A stretch of DNA of 64,000 bases from Candidatus Rifleibacteriota bacterium (GTDB lineage: Bacteria > Riflebacteria > Ozemobacteria > Ozemobacterales > Ozemobacteraceae): positions 37,008-101,007 of the forward strand of contig JAKQQP010000218.1 in NCBI GenBank assembly GCA_029564115.1, given 5' to 3'. A program made the translations under genes and the position numbers. The notes beneath the pieces are model-generated. The model made no database searches. It was not told the origin of the DNA and was given only the letters and a program-made list of their open reading frames with translations. Of this stretch, positions 47,517 through 56,562 are shown piece by piece; the first letter of the stretch is position 1, and each line of letters begins with the position of its first letter.

Positions 47517-49406
47517 ATGGAAAGCTTCAAGGAATTTCTTGTAAAAAAACAGATAATAGACGGGAAAAAGGCTGCGAAACTGTTCACCGAAAAGGCTTCG
47601 CAGGCTGACGAGATTCTTCGACGCCTCGACTCTGATGCCGAGGTTTCTGACCAGAATCTTATCAAAGCTTTTGCGGCAACTTTTCGTAAAAAGGCTCTCT
47701 GCGAGATACTCGTCGAAGAAGGCTTTTTGACTCTCGACTATGTTCAGCAGATGATTTCCGAATTTGGCTCCATACCCGCCAACCTCGGCCAGATCCTTAT
47801 CGAGCGCAAGCTTATTTCTGAAGAAGAATATGCCCGGTCTGTAGCGCTTGAACTCGGCATAGAATACATGGATCTGAGCCATTACGAGGTTAACGACGAA
47901 CTGTTCAACAGTGTCGACGTGGCTTTGATGAGGCGCTACTGCTTTATCCCGCATCAAAAAGCCGGTAAAGAAATACTTCTGATCATGCATGACCCGGGCA
48001 ATGTCGATTCTATCGAAGAGCTAGAAGTACAGCTCGGCATGCCGATAAAGCCGCTGGTAGCTTCTAAAATGGCGATTCAAAAGCTTCTCAACCTTATGAT
48101 TGAAACCAGTCTCGACTCAAAGGTCGTCTTTGCTGATCTTGAGAACTTCCCACCTCTCGAAGTGATGGTCGAAGACGACGATGATGAAGCCGATATCGCC
48201 GGCCTCGCCAAAGGAGCCGGGTTCAGCAGTGAAACGCCGGTTGTCAGAATGGTCGATGCCATAATTCTCAAAGGCGTCAGAAAACGTTCAAGCGATATTC
48301 ACTTTGAAGTGTACGAATCACAACTCAAAGTAAAATACCGCATCGATGGCGTTCTCTTCGAAGTGCTTTCAGATGTCGAGCCCAGGTTGCGGGCTCCGAT
48401 CATCTCAAGGCTCAAAGTCATGGCGCAGCTCGACATCGCCGAAAAAAGAGTTCCCCAGGATGGCCGCTTCAAACTGAAAATCGACGATCGCTTTGTAGAC
48501 TTTCGTGTCTCGGTTCTGCCCTCGATTTTTGGCGAAACCGTAGTTTTGAGAATTCTCGACAAATCGGCGCTAGGTCTAGATATTCAGAAGCTTGGTCTTG
48601 AAGGCGAAGATCTTCTTCTTTTCAAACGCAATGTAAAAAAGCCATACGGCATGGTTCTGGTAGCCGGCCCAACCGGCTCTGGCAAAACCACAACCCTCTA
48701 TTCTGCTTTAAAGTTCGTTCACACCCCGAAAGACAAATTCATTACCATCGAAGACCCTGTTGAATACCAACTGCCTGACATAGTGCAGATTGCCGTTAAC
48801 GAAAAAAAAGGCCTGACCTTCAGTTCGGGCTTGCGTTCAATCGTTCGCCAGGATCCTGACAAAATAATGGTCGGCGAAATTCGTGACCCAGAAACCGCTA
48901 AGATTGCCATTAACGCAGCCTTGACCGGGCATCTGGTCTTCAGTTCGATTCACGCCAACAACGTCACCGACGCAATTTCGCGCCTTGAAAACATGGAAAT
49001 CGACCCTTACGAATTCGTCAGTTCGTTCAACCTGATCATGTCGCAGCGTCTTCTCAGACTTAACTGCAAAAACTGTGTCAGCGACGACGATACAATTACC
49101 GACGAAATGAAGCGCCTGACCGTCGACTTCGAGCATTACGCCAGTGTCGAGTTCAAAAAAGGAAAGGGCTGCAGGTTTTGTCATGAAACTGGTTACCAGG
49201 GCCGTTCCGGCATCTTTGAAGTCCTTGAACTTTCGCCGGCGATCAAACAGATGATACTGACCCGGCAATCGCCGCTCGAAATTAAAAGAGCAGCTATCGC
49301 CCAGGGAATGGTACCTTTGCGCAGGGCAGGGTGGCAGAAAGTCGAACGCGGCCTGACCACCTTCGAAGAAATGAACCGCGTGACCTTTGAAGAAGGGGTG
49401 CTCTGA
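47517..49406 (+). CDS. pilB: Type IV pilus assembly ATPase (PilB/GspE)
   Basis: The 629-residue hexameric ATPase powers pilus extension. It has two N-terminal MshEN-type segments (about 1-60 and 60-200), the catalytic core with Walker A G-P-T-G-S-G-K-T near 385, the Asp box I-E-D-P-V-E, Walker B-type V-G-E-I-R-D and the His box H-L-V-F-S-S-I-H, and a four-Cys zinc site (C-K-N-C...C-R-F-C) near 518-548. An acidic linker (EVMVEDDDDEAD) precedes the core. Its stop overlaps the pilM start (TGATG). Confidence 0.95.
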   Translation: MESFKEFLVKKQIIDGKKAAKLFTEKASQADEILRRLDSDAEVSDQNLIKAFAATFRKKALCEILVEEGFLTLDYVQQMISEFGSIPANLGQILIERKLISEEEYARSVALELGIEYMDLSHYEVNDELFNSVDVALMRRYCFIPHQKAGKEILLIMHDPGNVDSIEELEVQLGMPIKPLVASKMAIQKLLNLMIETSLDSKVVFADLENFPPLEVMVEDDDDEADIAGLAKGAGFSSETPVVRMVDAIILKGVRKRSSDIHFEVYESQLKVKYRIDGVLFEVLSDVEPRLRAPIISRLKVMAQLDIAEKRVPQDGRFKLKIDDRFVDFRVSVLPSIFGETVVLRILDKSALGLDIQKLGLEGEDLLLFKRNVKKPYGMVLVAGPTGSGKTTTLYSALKFVHTPKDKFITIEDPVEYQLPDIVQIAVNEKKGLTFSSGLRSIVRQDPDKIMVGEIRDPETAKIAINAALTGHLVFSSIHANNVTDAISRLENMEIDPYEFVSSFNLIMSQRLLRLNCKNCVSDDDTITDEMKRLTVDFEHYASVEFKKGKGCRFCHETGYQGRSGIFEVLELSPAIKQMILTRQSPLEIKRAAIAQGMVPLRRAGWQKVERGLTTFEEMNRVTFEEGVL

Positions 49407-50485
49407 TGAACTTATATACAGATCTTGTAGCAGTCGATATCGGTACCCACAGTATCAAGCTCGTGGCCATTGACCCTGGCCCCGGGCGCCAGGGTTACGT
49501 GATAAAAAACCTTGCCAGAGTGGAGTTGCCACAAGGGCTGGTTGGCGGCGATTTCACCGGCCCGGTCATTTCCGACCTGACGCTGTTCAAAAATATTCTT
49601 TCGAGTCTTGTCAGTAACGTCAGAAACACGCGACAGGGCTACGTAATCGGGCTTCCAGACAGATGGGTAAAACTTCACCTTGCCACTCTCGAACTCTCAG
49701 ACAGTGAAAGGCAGTCGCCTGGTTTTTTATCGTGGCGCCTCGAAAAGAGCCTGCCCATACCCGAGGGCATGAAAGTGATCGTCGACTACCAGATTCTGGC
49801 TCCTGCCAAAAATGGTGAGCCCGGGCAGTTTCATGTTCTCGCCGCCGCAGTGAAAAAAGAGCTTGTCGAGATACTGTCAAGCCTGACGACAGAGCTGCGC
49901 ATGGAAGTCATGGCCTTCGACACTTCTTCACTGGGAGTTTTCAATCTTTTTGAAGAATCTTTCCCCGACAAAACAGTCGATCAAACCATTATCAACCTGC
50001 ATATCGGCCACGAAACGACTGTGGTCAAAGTTTATCAGGCAGGGGCGCTGATGTACGAGCGCGTAATCGAAGTTGCCGGTGAAGAATTTGCCAAAATTGT
50101 CAGCGAGCTTGACTCTGTCAATCTCGAGAGTGCCATGCGAACAAAAGAAACCGAGAAGTTCTTTCCGGTGAACAGAACCGATGTCTCTGAATTGTTGAGC
50201 AAAAGACACCGCATCGAAAGAATTTTTGGCAACTGGCTGCGTGAGCTGAATGTCACTTTTCGATTTTTTCAGGATAAATTCAACTATTCACGTCTGCCGG
50301 CGGTCTTCATTACTGGTGGCAGCGGCATGTTCGCCGGCCTGGACGTTTTTCTGAGTGAATATCTCGAGACTTCCTGTCGACTGTTCAATCCTCTTGAAGA
50401 AATTCCCCTGGCACAAAAACTTACAGAGAGCCAGACTGCGTCAGGCCCGGTTTTTGCGGCCTGCCTCGGCCTGCTGGCCAAATAG
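49406..50485 (+). CDS. pilM: PilM-like actin-fold protein
   Basis: The 359-residue protein has the FtsA/PilM actin-like ATPase features: V-A-V-D-I-G-T-H-S-I-K-L-V near the start (phosphate 1), D-T-S-S-L-G in the middle and V-F-I-T-G-G-S-G-M-F near the C-terminus (adenosine motif). PilM sits on the cytoplasmic face and binds the N-terminus of PilN. Position directly after pilB and before pilN-like and pilO-like genes supports this. The ATG overlaps the pilB stop. Confidence 0.88.
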   Translation: MNLYTDLVAVDIGTHSIKLVAIDPGPGRQGYVIKNLARVELPQGLVGGDFTGPVISDLTLFKNILSSLVSNVRNTRQGYVIGLPDRWVKLHLATLELSDSERQSPGFLSWRLEKSLPIPEGMKVIVDYQILAPAKNGEPGQFHVLAAAVKKELVEILSSLTTELRMEVMAFDTSSLGVFNLFEESFPDKTVDQTIINLHIGHETTVVKVYQAGALMYERVIEVAGEEFAKIVSELDSVNLESAMRTKETEKFFPVNRTDVSELLSKRHRIERIFGNWLRELNVTFRFFQDKFNYSRLPAVFITGGSGMFAGLDVFLSEYLETSCRLFNPLEEIPLAQKLTESQTASGPVFAACLGLLAK

Positions 50486-50493
50486 GTGGTATC

Positions 50494-51075
50494 ATGAAAC
50501 ATTTTCTGAACTTCAAACCGACAATTGTTTATCGCAAGGGAAGCAGCTTCATGTTAAAAACTTCCCTCGCCATACTCTACGCAGTTCCGGTTGTTATGGC
50601 AATTTTCTGGGGCTGCAATTATTACGAAACCAGTCGTATAAAAGAATTTTACACAGAAGCTGAAGCGCAGCTCGCTGCCCGAACTTCAGAATTCAAAAAA
50701 AATCTCGACCAGTTCAAGACCCTGAAACAGGATCTCGAAGAAGAAGAAAAAAGCTACTTCGAGTATCAGAGAGTCTCGACTCTTTGTCAGACTTCCTGGA
50801 GCACTCTTTTGAACCGCCTCGAAAGTCTCACCCCAGGTCAGGTCAAGTTTTTCCGCATCGGTATCAGACCTGAAAAAATAGTTCGGGTGAGCCTCGAGGG
50901 CGAAGCTGCCGGCCTGAATGATCTAACAGACTTTTTGCGAATGCTGTTCAAAGAGAAGGTTTTTGTCAGCCCAAATCTGAAAAAACACGGCAGATCAGAA
51001 AAAAAAGACAATCAAAATGTGACTTTCAACATGGAAGTCGATTATGCCGGCGAAAGCGGGGATTTGCCAAAATGA
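50494..51075 (+). CDS. pilN: PilN-like inner-membrane protein
   Basis: The 193-residue protein has a short cytoplasmic N-terminus with the N-F-K-P motif (L-N-F-K-P near 5-9) that in PilN contacts PilM, one TM (about 24-42), a coiled coil (about 52-90, AEAQLAARTSEFKKNL) and a ferredoxin-like C-terminal domain. This is the PilN layout. It overlaps the pilO-like start by 4 bases. Recognition rests on layout, motif and operon position. Confidence 0.8.
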   Translation: MKHFLNFKPTIVYRKGSSFMLKTSLAILYAVPVVMAIFWGCNYYETSRIKEFYTEAEAQLAARTSEFKKNLDQFKTLKQDLEEEEKSYFEYQRVSTLCQTSWSTLLNRLESLTPGQVKFFRIGIRPEKIVRVSLEGEAAGLNDLTDFLRMLFKEKVFVSPNLKKHGRSEKKDNQNVTFNMEVDYAGESGDLPK

Positions 51076-51599
51076 ATCCGAATGAACTGCAAAAACTCAA
51101 AGATCGTGCTCCTCTGCCTGTTTTTATTCTGCTGATATTGTTGTTTCTGCCTTCAATACTGATCGAGCCGGAACTGACGGCACTGGATACGGCCGCAGAC
51201 AGTTACCAGAACCAGGTTAAAGCGGCATCTGTTGCCGTTAAGACCCATCAAAACAATGGTCGTAACAATCTAAAACTGCAGCAACTCAAGAGTATCCGCG
51301 AAGATCTGATGCGCATACTGCCCGATGAAGCCGATTTGCCTGATTTGATCGACAGGCTGCAGAAGCTTGCCGGCGAGTGTGATGTGCTCTTACAGGAAGT
51401 CAGATACGATTTCAGTCGTGAATTCGAAAAACTTTCGGTGCCGTCATACCAGCTGCACATGAATCTCAACGCTGAATACGCCAGTATGCGGAAATTTCTT
51501 GCCGCCGTTGAAAGTCTGAATTCGCCCGTCATAATCAATGAGATTGTGCTGATCGAGGGAAAGCGCTATGCTTTAACCATGAGGTTACCGGTAAAATGA
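51072..51599 (+). CDS. pilO: PilO-like inner-membrane protein
   Basis: The 175-residue protein has one TM near the N-terminus (about 14-31), a helical coiled-coil stretch (about 35-100) and a small alpha/beta domain (about 105-175), the PilO layout. PilO pairs with PilN in the periplasm. It overlaps both neighbours by 4 bases. The assignment is from layout and order only. Confidence 0.75.
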   Translation: MNPNELQKLKDRAPLPVFILLILLFLPSILIEPELTALDTAADSYQNQVKAASVAVKTHQNNGRNNLKLQQLKSIREDLMRILPDEADLPDLIDRLQKLAGECDVLLQEVRYDFSREFEKLSVPSYQLHMNLNAEYASMRKFLAAVESLNSPVIINEIVLIEGKRYALTMRLPVK

Positions 51600-52180
51600 T
51601 AGATATAAAAACCAATTTCGTCATCAAGCACCGCGAAGATGTAATCGACACTCTTAAAGTTCGCGCCCGCGAAAAACGCGTTCTGTATATACTGCTGATC
51701 ATTTTTGCCCTGACTATGGCCTACGAGAACAGCGCCGCTATCTTTGCCTTTCTGCTGAACGACAACTTCGAAATTGCTTCCCTCGGCGAAAAAAAGGCCG
51801 CGACTATCAAACCCGAAATATTCAGAGGGCTCGAAAAGAGCCTGCAACCTCTGATAGATGAATACCCGCAGTATGCTCGCCGCCTGCAGCTGGATGCTGC
51901 CACTCTCAGAACGCTGATAGCGAAACCAGTCTCACCCGACACCCATGAAGCCTCCATGAACACCTGCCGAGAACTGCTGGCCCGCTTTTACGAGTTTGCA
52001 AAACACCCCGTCGTGACTAAAGGGCCGAAACTTGTTGAATTCGAAAAAGAATTGCTGGCGGTTGCCAGACTTTTAAAAATAAAGCCTGATAGAGAATTGA
52101 GTTTTCAGAAGCTTGATTTCGGCAAAACCACTGCCGAAGCCTTCGAAAACAAACATCGCAACCTTTTTGAATTCAACTGA
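51596..52180 (+). CDS. Single-TM protein of the pilus operon, function unknown
   Basis: The 194-residue protein has a cytoplasmic N-terminus, one TM (about 29-50, VLYILLIIFALTMAYENS) and a helical periplasmic part. It sits where many operons have pilP but has no lipobox and no beta-rich domain, so it is not a recognisable PilP. The 4-base overlap with pilO suggests a fixed place in the alignment complex. Confidence 0.7.
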   Translation: MIDIKTNFVIKHREDVIDTLKVRAREKRVLYILLIIFALTMAYENSAAIFAFLLNDNFEIASLGEKKAATIKPEIFRGLEKSLQPLIDEYPQYARRLQLDAATLRTLIAKPVSPDTHEASMNTCRELLARFYEFAKHPVVTKGPKLVEFEKELLAVARLLKIKPDRELSFQKLDFGKTTAEAFENKHRNLFEFN

Positions 52181-52187
52181 GGAACGA

Positions 52188-52565
52188 ATGATGAAAACCG
52201 CTGCCAGAAGTGGCTTCACTCTGATTGAAATGCTCGTAGTCGTTGCCGTGATAGGTATTCTGGTCGCGACCACCAGTTACCATAATGCAAGAGTGCTCAA
52301 AAGTTCTAAAGATGCAGCGTTGAAGCACGAACTGAGCCTGCTGCGCAGTGCAGTCTATCAGTTTATGCTTCACAGGGGCCGGTTTCCAGACCATTTAAAA
52401 GAACTCGAGCCTGATTTCATCGCAAAAGTCCCCGAAAAATGGCACGGCAGCAATGCCTCCGGAAAATTCAGTTATGACCAGACCGAAGGGGCACTCAAGC
52501 TGGCTTTTGAGACTGATTCAGACAGTCAGATCGACGCGGGTGGCCGTAAATATGCTGATTACTGA
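52188..52565 (+). CDS. Type IV pilin-like protein 1
   Basis: The 125-residue prepilin has a short basic leader and the prepilin peptidase site S-G/F-T-L-I-E-M, with Glu at +5, followed by a 20-residue hydrophobic helix. The small C-terminal domain includes the G-R-F-P-D-H-L-K-E-L segment typical of GspG-like pilins. Start: GAGGA lies 4-5 bases before the first of two ATGs (52188). The longer frame from 52113 overlaps the previous gene and is rejected. The last 14 bases overlap the next pilin gene. Confidence 0.9.
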   Translation: MMKTAARSGFTLIEMLVVVAVIGILVATTSYHNARVLKSSKDAALKHELSLLRSAVYQFMLHRGRFPDHLKELEPDFIAKVPEKWHGSNASGKFSYDQTEGALKLAFETDSDSQIDAGGRKYADY

Positions 52566-52977
52566 AAAAAAAGGTCTGTCTTTGCTCGAGCTGATTGTCT
52601 GTACTGTGATAATCGGCGTTTTGTCGACGGCAGCGGTGCCGCTGGCTAAAAATCTGGTCAGAAGCAAAAAAGAAGAACTGCTGCGCGAACATCTCAAAGA
52701 CATGCGCAAGGCAATCGATCGCTTCTACGAGAAGAAAGCTGCCAAAGAGCCGGGCCTGCCCGATTCTCAATACTACCCCAAAACCCTGAATGAGCTGGTT
52801 GACAATCGCTTTCTTCGCAAAATACCCTCAGACCCGTTCACAGAGAAACCCGACTGGTTAACTCGGTCATCGACCGATGCCGATAATGCTGCCATTTCAA
52901 ACATGCTTAACGTTTTCGACGTCTTTTCGGCCAGCGACAAAACAGACGGCAAAGGGCAACCATACAGCAGCTGGTAA
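52552..52977 (+). CDS. Type IV pilin-like protein 2
   Basis: From the ATG at 52552 the 141-residue prepilin reads MLITEKKG/LSLLELIVC, a cleavage site with Glu at +5 and a hydrophobic helix. A GspG-like body follows, including Y-Y-P-K-T-L-N-E-L-V and I-P-S-D-P-F-T-E-K-P, the segment that often binds calcium in major pseudopilins. GGGTGG lies upstream. It ends the first pilus operon. Confidence 0.9.
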   Translation: MLITEKKGLSLLELIVCTVIIGVLSTAAVPLAKNLVRSKKEELLREHLKDMRKAIDRFYEKKAAKEPGLPDSQYYPKTLNELVDNRFLRKIPSDPFTEKPDWLTRSSTDADNAAISNMLNVFDVFSASDKTDGKGQPYSSW

Positions 52978-53076
52978 CTGCTCAAAAAAGATACAGCTGA
53001 ACAAAAAGCGTTCATCTTTACAGGTTGTCGAGCCCTCATATTCTTCAAGAACAGTGCCGTAAGCGATTTTCAATAG

Positions 53077-53093
53077 TTGGCATGATTATTGCT
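53077..53093 (+). promoter_or_regulatory. Near-perfect sigma-54 promoter
   Basis: TTGGCATGATTATTGCT agrees with the -24/-12 consensus at every defined base but one (T for C after GGCA), with GG and GC exactly 10 apart. The predicted start is about 53104, 27 bases before the ATG at 53131. Confidence 0.75.
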
Positions 53094-53101
53094 TAAAAGA
53101 G

Positions 53102-53119
53102 TCCGGAATTTATTCCGGA
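53102..53119 (+). promoter_or_regulatory. Hairpin that covers part of the ribosome binding site
   Basis: TCCGGAA (53102-53108) pairs with TTCCGGA (53113-53119) around a TTTA loop. The right arm shares GGA with the SD GGAGG (53117-53121), so it could hold back ribosome binding at 53131. Confidence 0.5.
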
Positions 53120-53130
53120 GGTCTGAAGCA

Positions 53131-53685
53131 ATGAAATCTATGTTTAAACTTTTTATAATGGTAATGGTCGCTGTTTTTGGTATTTCATTTCAGGCATACG
53201 CTCAAATGAACGATTTCGATATAATTCACAGTGAAATTAAAGAAATTGTCGATGCCGATGGCGTTGTTGCCTTACGCGTAGACTGGCTGCGCCGCCCCGG
53301 CGAAATGGCCTTGACGATTATCTACAACGGCTTTCTTACTCAGGAAGGAATGGCTAATTTTTACGTCAAAGTCAATGGCGAAACCCGCGATTTTATGACC
53401 CTGCAACAAGAAATGAAAAACAGGGCACAACGCCTGCGGATCATTTCTTTTCATCCCACCGCCCGCCAACAGAAGGTAAACAAGTTGATCGAACTGCCGG
53501 CCGGCACCGTTGTCGACAGTCTTCTTTTCCGAAATGCTCCGTATTACAAGCAGTTTGGCGCCCTTGATATCGAGATCAAATTTTTCATTCATGGTCGCTG
53601 GGATGGCGACGGCAACAACAATGACGAAAACTACAGATTCAGCTTTTCCAGCCCCATTTCTGACATGCCAAGATTCCACTTCTGA
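53131..53685 (+). CDS. Secreted protein under a sigma-54 promoter, function unknown
   Basis: The 184-residue product has a signal peptide (MKSMFKLFIMVMVAVFGISF, cleavage after QAYA). The mature protein is beta-rich (VDADGVVALRVDWLRR, ALTIIYNGFLT) with a C-terminal IEIKFFIHGRWDGDG...NYRFSF stretch containing a D/N-rich loop that could bind calcium. The start at 53131 has GGAGG 9 bases upstream; an earlier ATG at 53089 lies inside the promoter. No family is recognised. Its control and its position right after pilins suggest an envelope or pilus-linked role (inference). Confidence 0.75.
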   Translation: MKSMFKLFIMVMVAVFGISFQAYAQMNDFDIIHSEIKEIVDADGVVALRVDWLRRPGEMALTIIYNGFLTQEGMANFYVKVNGETRDFMTLQQEMKNRAQRLRIISFHPTARQQKVNKLIELPAGTVVDSLLFRNAPYYKQFGALDIEIKFFIHGRWDGDGNNNDENYRFSFSSPISDMPRFHF

Positions 53686-53732
53686 CTGCAGAAAGAAAAA
53701 TTAGGCGACAGGCAATTTTCGGGTTAAAATCA

Positions 53733-53745
53733 GAGTAAGTTACTC
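53733..53745 (+). promoter_or_regulatory. Short perfect palindrome before the SH3b gene
   Basis: GAGTAA-G-TTACTC lies just after a possible -10 (TAAAAT, 53725-53730) and before the SD AAGGAGGG. It may be an operator. Confidence 0.35.
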
Positions 53746-53759
53746 AAGGAGGGAAACTT

Positions 53760-54311
53760 ATGCTGAAAAAAGGAATTTTGTTGTCAGCAATCGTTTTGGC
53801 GCTGGTATTCTCATTCACAGGCATTGCCGAAGCCAGAAGAGGCATCGTCATACCCACTGCCTGGGGTTATGGTGTGGTAAACAGCCAGGCTCCCTACACC
53901 TGGCCTGCTTATGGTTACCAGGGAATGCATCCAGCTGTGCCTGTGCCGACTTTTCAGTGGTCTGCACCGGTCTGGAATGGCGCCACCTGGGTATATTACA
54001 ATTCTGCCGGTTACAACGACTATTACCCGGTCAATACAATCGCTGCCGTGGCATGCAATCTGAACATCAGGTCAGAACCCTATGTTGCCGGCAAAAAAAA
54101 GCGCAACTCCAACGTCATCGGTCTGCTTAAAACCGGTGAACAGGTTTATGTAATGGGTCGCTACGGAAACTGGTTTCTGGTTCAGTCTGCCTGGATGCCA
54201 CTGCGTCAAGGCTACGTATATGGCAGTTATCTGCGCTTCTACCAGAACAACTGGCCTTCCAGCCATTATACAGCCTTTTACCCCGCACAACTTTCAGGTC
54301 GTGCCTGGTAA
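53760..54311 (+). CDS. Secreted SH3b-domain protein, Tyr/Trp-rich
   Basis: The 183-residue product has a signal peptide (MLKKGILLSAIVLALVFSF, cleavage near AEA). A Tyr/Trp/Pro-rich segment (about 28-95) is followed by a bacterial SH3 domain (about 100-160): N-L-N-I-R-S-E-P, L-K-T-G-E-Q-V-Y-V-M-G, N-W-F-L-V-Q and G-Y-V-Y-G-S-Y-L. SH3b domains usually bind peptidoglycan. A strong AAGGAGGG lies upstream. It converges with the next gene with only two bases between the stops. Confidence 0.85.
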   Translation: MLKKGILLSAIVLALVFSFTGIAEARRGIVIPTAWGYGVVNSQAPYTWPAYGYQGMHPAVPVPTFQWSAPVWNGATWVYYNSAGYNDYYPVNTIAAVACNLNIRSEPYVAGKKKRNSNVIGLLKTGEQVYVMGRYGNWFLVQSAWMPLRQGYVYGSYLRFYQNNWPSSHYTAFYPAQLSGRAW

Positions 54312-54313
54312 GA

Positions 54314-56494
54314 TTACTCGCCGGTAACCAGCTTCAAAAACAGCAGAGCCATACCGCCGCCCCAGATCACTGCAACAAGCATCCAGATCACGACGGTGAT
54401 CTTGGCTCTTGTTGTTTTAGCGTCGCCAGCTTCGGAGGTCAACATCGAGTGAACGCTCAGATTGTCTGGAGCAGCGGCGTCTTCTGTGGTGCCGGCGGCA
54501 CGTTTTTCGGCTTCAAGCTTTTCTTTTTCGGCCATCGCCGCCTTGTTTTCGGCTTCGAAAGCCAGCCTGGTTTCTTCGATGAGTTCTTCTGGAGTCGAAA
54601 TATGGTTAAGAGCAATGGCCAGTTTTTCGGCCAGCAGCTGCACTACGCGCTGCTGTTCGACCTTGAGCGAAGTTCTCGAAAATGCCGCGATTTTATACAC
54701 CGCCGCCAGCAATTCGCGATCAGGATTGGCAGACAAAACCACCCCGAGCTTATCGATGATTTCGACAGACGTTTCTTTTGCCAGCGCGTCAAGCAGCGGC
54801 TGCCTGACTATATTGAAGTCTACAAGCATTGAAGCGGCGACCGCCAGCGAACGCTGTTTTGCGTTTGCAGAACCAATCATGCTGCTCAGCAGGCTTCTGA
54901 TTCTTTCTCTGTCGATGCCCACAAATACACGAGTTGCCGTCATTCTGATTTTGCCGTTTTTTTCCTGCATAAATTGGGGCAGATAGAGGCAGAGATACTC
55001 GGGGTCGAGATTTGCAAGCGCTTTGATGCAGGCACAAACAACATCAGGGTTGTCGCTTCTGGTCAGCTTCTTTATTCTTTCGCATTCAGTTATCTGACCA
55101 AACTTGCCAAAAACATTGATTACAGCTGCCAGCTCTTTGCCGATGGCCGAAGTCAGAAGCTCTGACAATTTACCTCTATTGTCTTTGAAAAACTGCGCAT
55201 TTGCACGAGCCAGTAATTGAATTTTGTCTTGTTCGGTCTGCGCATCATAATGTTCGAAATCAATGACCTGGGGAGGCGGAGCAACCCCGGCGGGTTTCTG
55301 CAAAGCTGTCGGCACCACCGGCTCTGTTTTTTCATTTTCCAGGGGTGAAACGGCTACTTCTGGCGCATCGGCAACAGTAACGTCAGCAAAAGCTGCATCA
55401 ACAGGCTGAGCGACAGTTGGTGAAAGCTCAAGAGGAGGAATCTCAAACTCGTCGAGACCGGGAAGAAACGCCTCGTCCCCGTCGTCGCCACTTATTTTAC
55501 AGGTTTCTTTGAGAAGACTGAGTTCTTCGCTGCGGACACGCTCTTTCAGCTGGTTCAGGTAGTCCTGGACAGACACGTCTATCAGTTTTTTGTCTGAAAG
55601 AGCCCTGATAATACCCAGAAGAATGCCCTTCACCAGACTCTGGTGCTGCCCATCGAGGCTGCGGTTGACCCAGAACAGTCTGAAGGGCAGTTCGGGGTGG
55701 GCATTGTTTTTTAAAATCTGGCTGATACGCATCAATACCGATGGGCTGGTTACCTGAGTCAAAAGTCTGATCAGGTGGGGTTCAACTTCAGGGTAAGGGA
55801 AAAAAGCCGCATGGTGCAGCGCAAGAATCACGTCATTTTCAGAATTCGAAAACATGAGATCGACAAGATGCTTGAGCGCTTCTGAGCGGTTCCAGCGATA
55901 GAAAGCCTGAATTGCCTGAGCCTTGACAACGTTTTGTGGCGAATTGAGCAGAGGGATTATTATGCCCTGAAGATTTACCGGATCGAGCTTTTCGAGTGCG
56001 GCCAGCGCTGCTGTGATGACAGTCGGGTCAGGGTGCCGCGTCAGTTCTATCAGAGCGGGCGAATCTTCGATACTGCCGTGCTTTTTAAAAAAGAGACAGA
56101 AGGTCGGCAGGATTTCGCAGGGAAAATTCTGCCAATCAGCCTGGCGAAAGTAATCAGAGGCAAGAAAAGCCTCAGCCGACTCGATGGTGGTTACTCCGAG
56201 GGCAAGATCTTCAAGACGCTGCGGCTCTTTGAGAAGCTTTTCGAGCCCCGCAAGAGAAACCTTGAACTGGGTGCCTTTAAGTTTAAACAGAGCAAGTCGC
56301 AGTGATTTCTTGATCTGAAAAGACAAAACCTGGTCTTTGACCTCATCGAAGGCCTTCTTCAACAGCTCGGCTTCGCTTCTGACAGGCATGCGCCCATCTA
56401 TTTCTTCGAGAAAGCCAAGCACAAGAGTGCCATTGCCACTGGTCAGGGCCTGATAAAGCTCTTTCGCACCAAATTCAGAATTTGATATTGCCAA
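54314..56494 (-). CDS. HEAT-repeat protein with a C-terminal membrane anchor
   Basis: The 726-residue protein is made of alpha-helical HEAT-like repeats in two blocks (about 140-310 and 430-625). Examples are PTVITAALAALEKLDP and PDVVCACIKALANLDP, each followed by a second helix. A Pro/Ala/Val-rich linker (about 345-420) separates the blocks; a charged coiled coil (about 640-665) and a single TM near the C-terminus (about 700-722) follow. The start is TTG at 56494 with GGGGA upstream. Such repeat proteins are scaffolds; the partner is unknown. The barrel-like gene lies upstream on the same strand. Confidence 0.8.
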   Translation of the reverse strand: MAISNSEFGAKELYQALTSGNGTLVLGFLEEIDGRMPVRSEAELLKKAFDEVKDQVLSFQIKKSLRLALFKLKGTQFKVSLAGLEKLLKEPQRLEDLALGVTTIESAEAFLASDYFRQADWQNFPCEILPTFCLFFKKHGSIEDSPALIELTRHPDPTVITAALAALEKLDPVNLQGIIIPLLNSPQNVVKAQAIQAFYRWNRSEALKHLVDLMFSNSENDVILALHHAAFFPYPEVEPHLIRLLTQVTSPSVLMRISQILKNNAHPELPFRLFWVNRSLDGQHQSLVKGILLGIIRALSDKKLIDVSVQDYLNQLKERVRSEELSLLKETCKISGDDGDEAFLPGLDEFEIPPLELSPTVAQPVDAAFADVTVADAPEVAVSPLENEKTEPVVPTALQKPAGVAPPPQVIDFEHYDAQTEQDKIQLLARANAQFFKDNRGKLSELLTSAIGKELAAVINVFGKFGQITECERIKKLTRSDNPDVVCACIKALANLDPEYLCLYLPQFMQEKNGKIRMTATRVFVGIDRERIRSLLSSMIGSANAKQRSLAVAASMLVDFNIVRQPLLDALAKETSVEIIDKLGVVLSANPDRELLAAVYKIAAFSRTSLKVEQQRVVQLLAEKLAIALNHISTPEELIEETRLAFEAENKAAMAEKEKLEAEKRAAGTTEDAAAPDNLSVHSMLTSEAGDAKTTRAKITVVIWMLVAVIWGGGMALLFLKLVTGE

Positions 56495-56562
56495 GACTCG
56501 ATCCCCATTCCTTGATATGTTTCATTTTAGCCTCTTTAAAGCAAAATTTAAAGACTGTAATT

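Noticed and set aside
53760..56494. Terminator between the convergent SH3b and HEAT genes
   Set aside because: Only two bases separate the stops and no hairpin with a T-tract was found.
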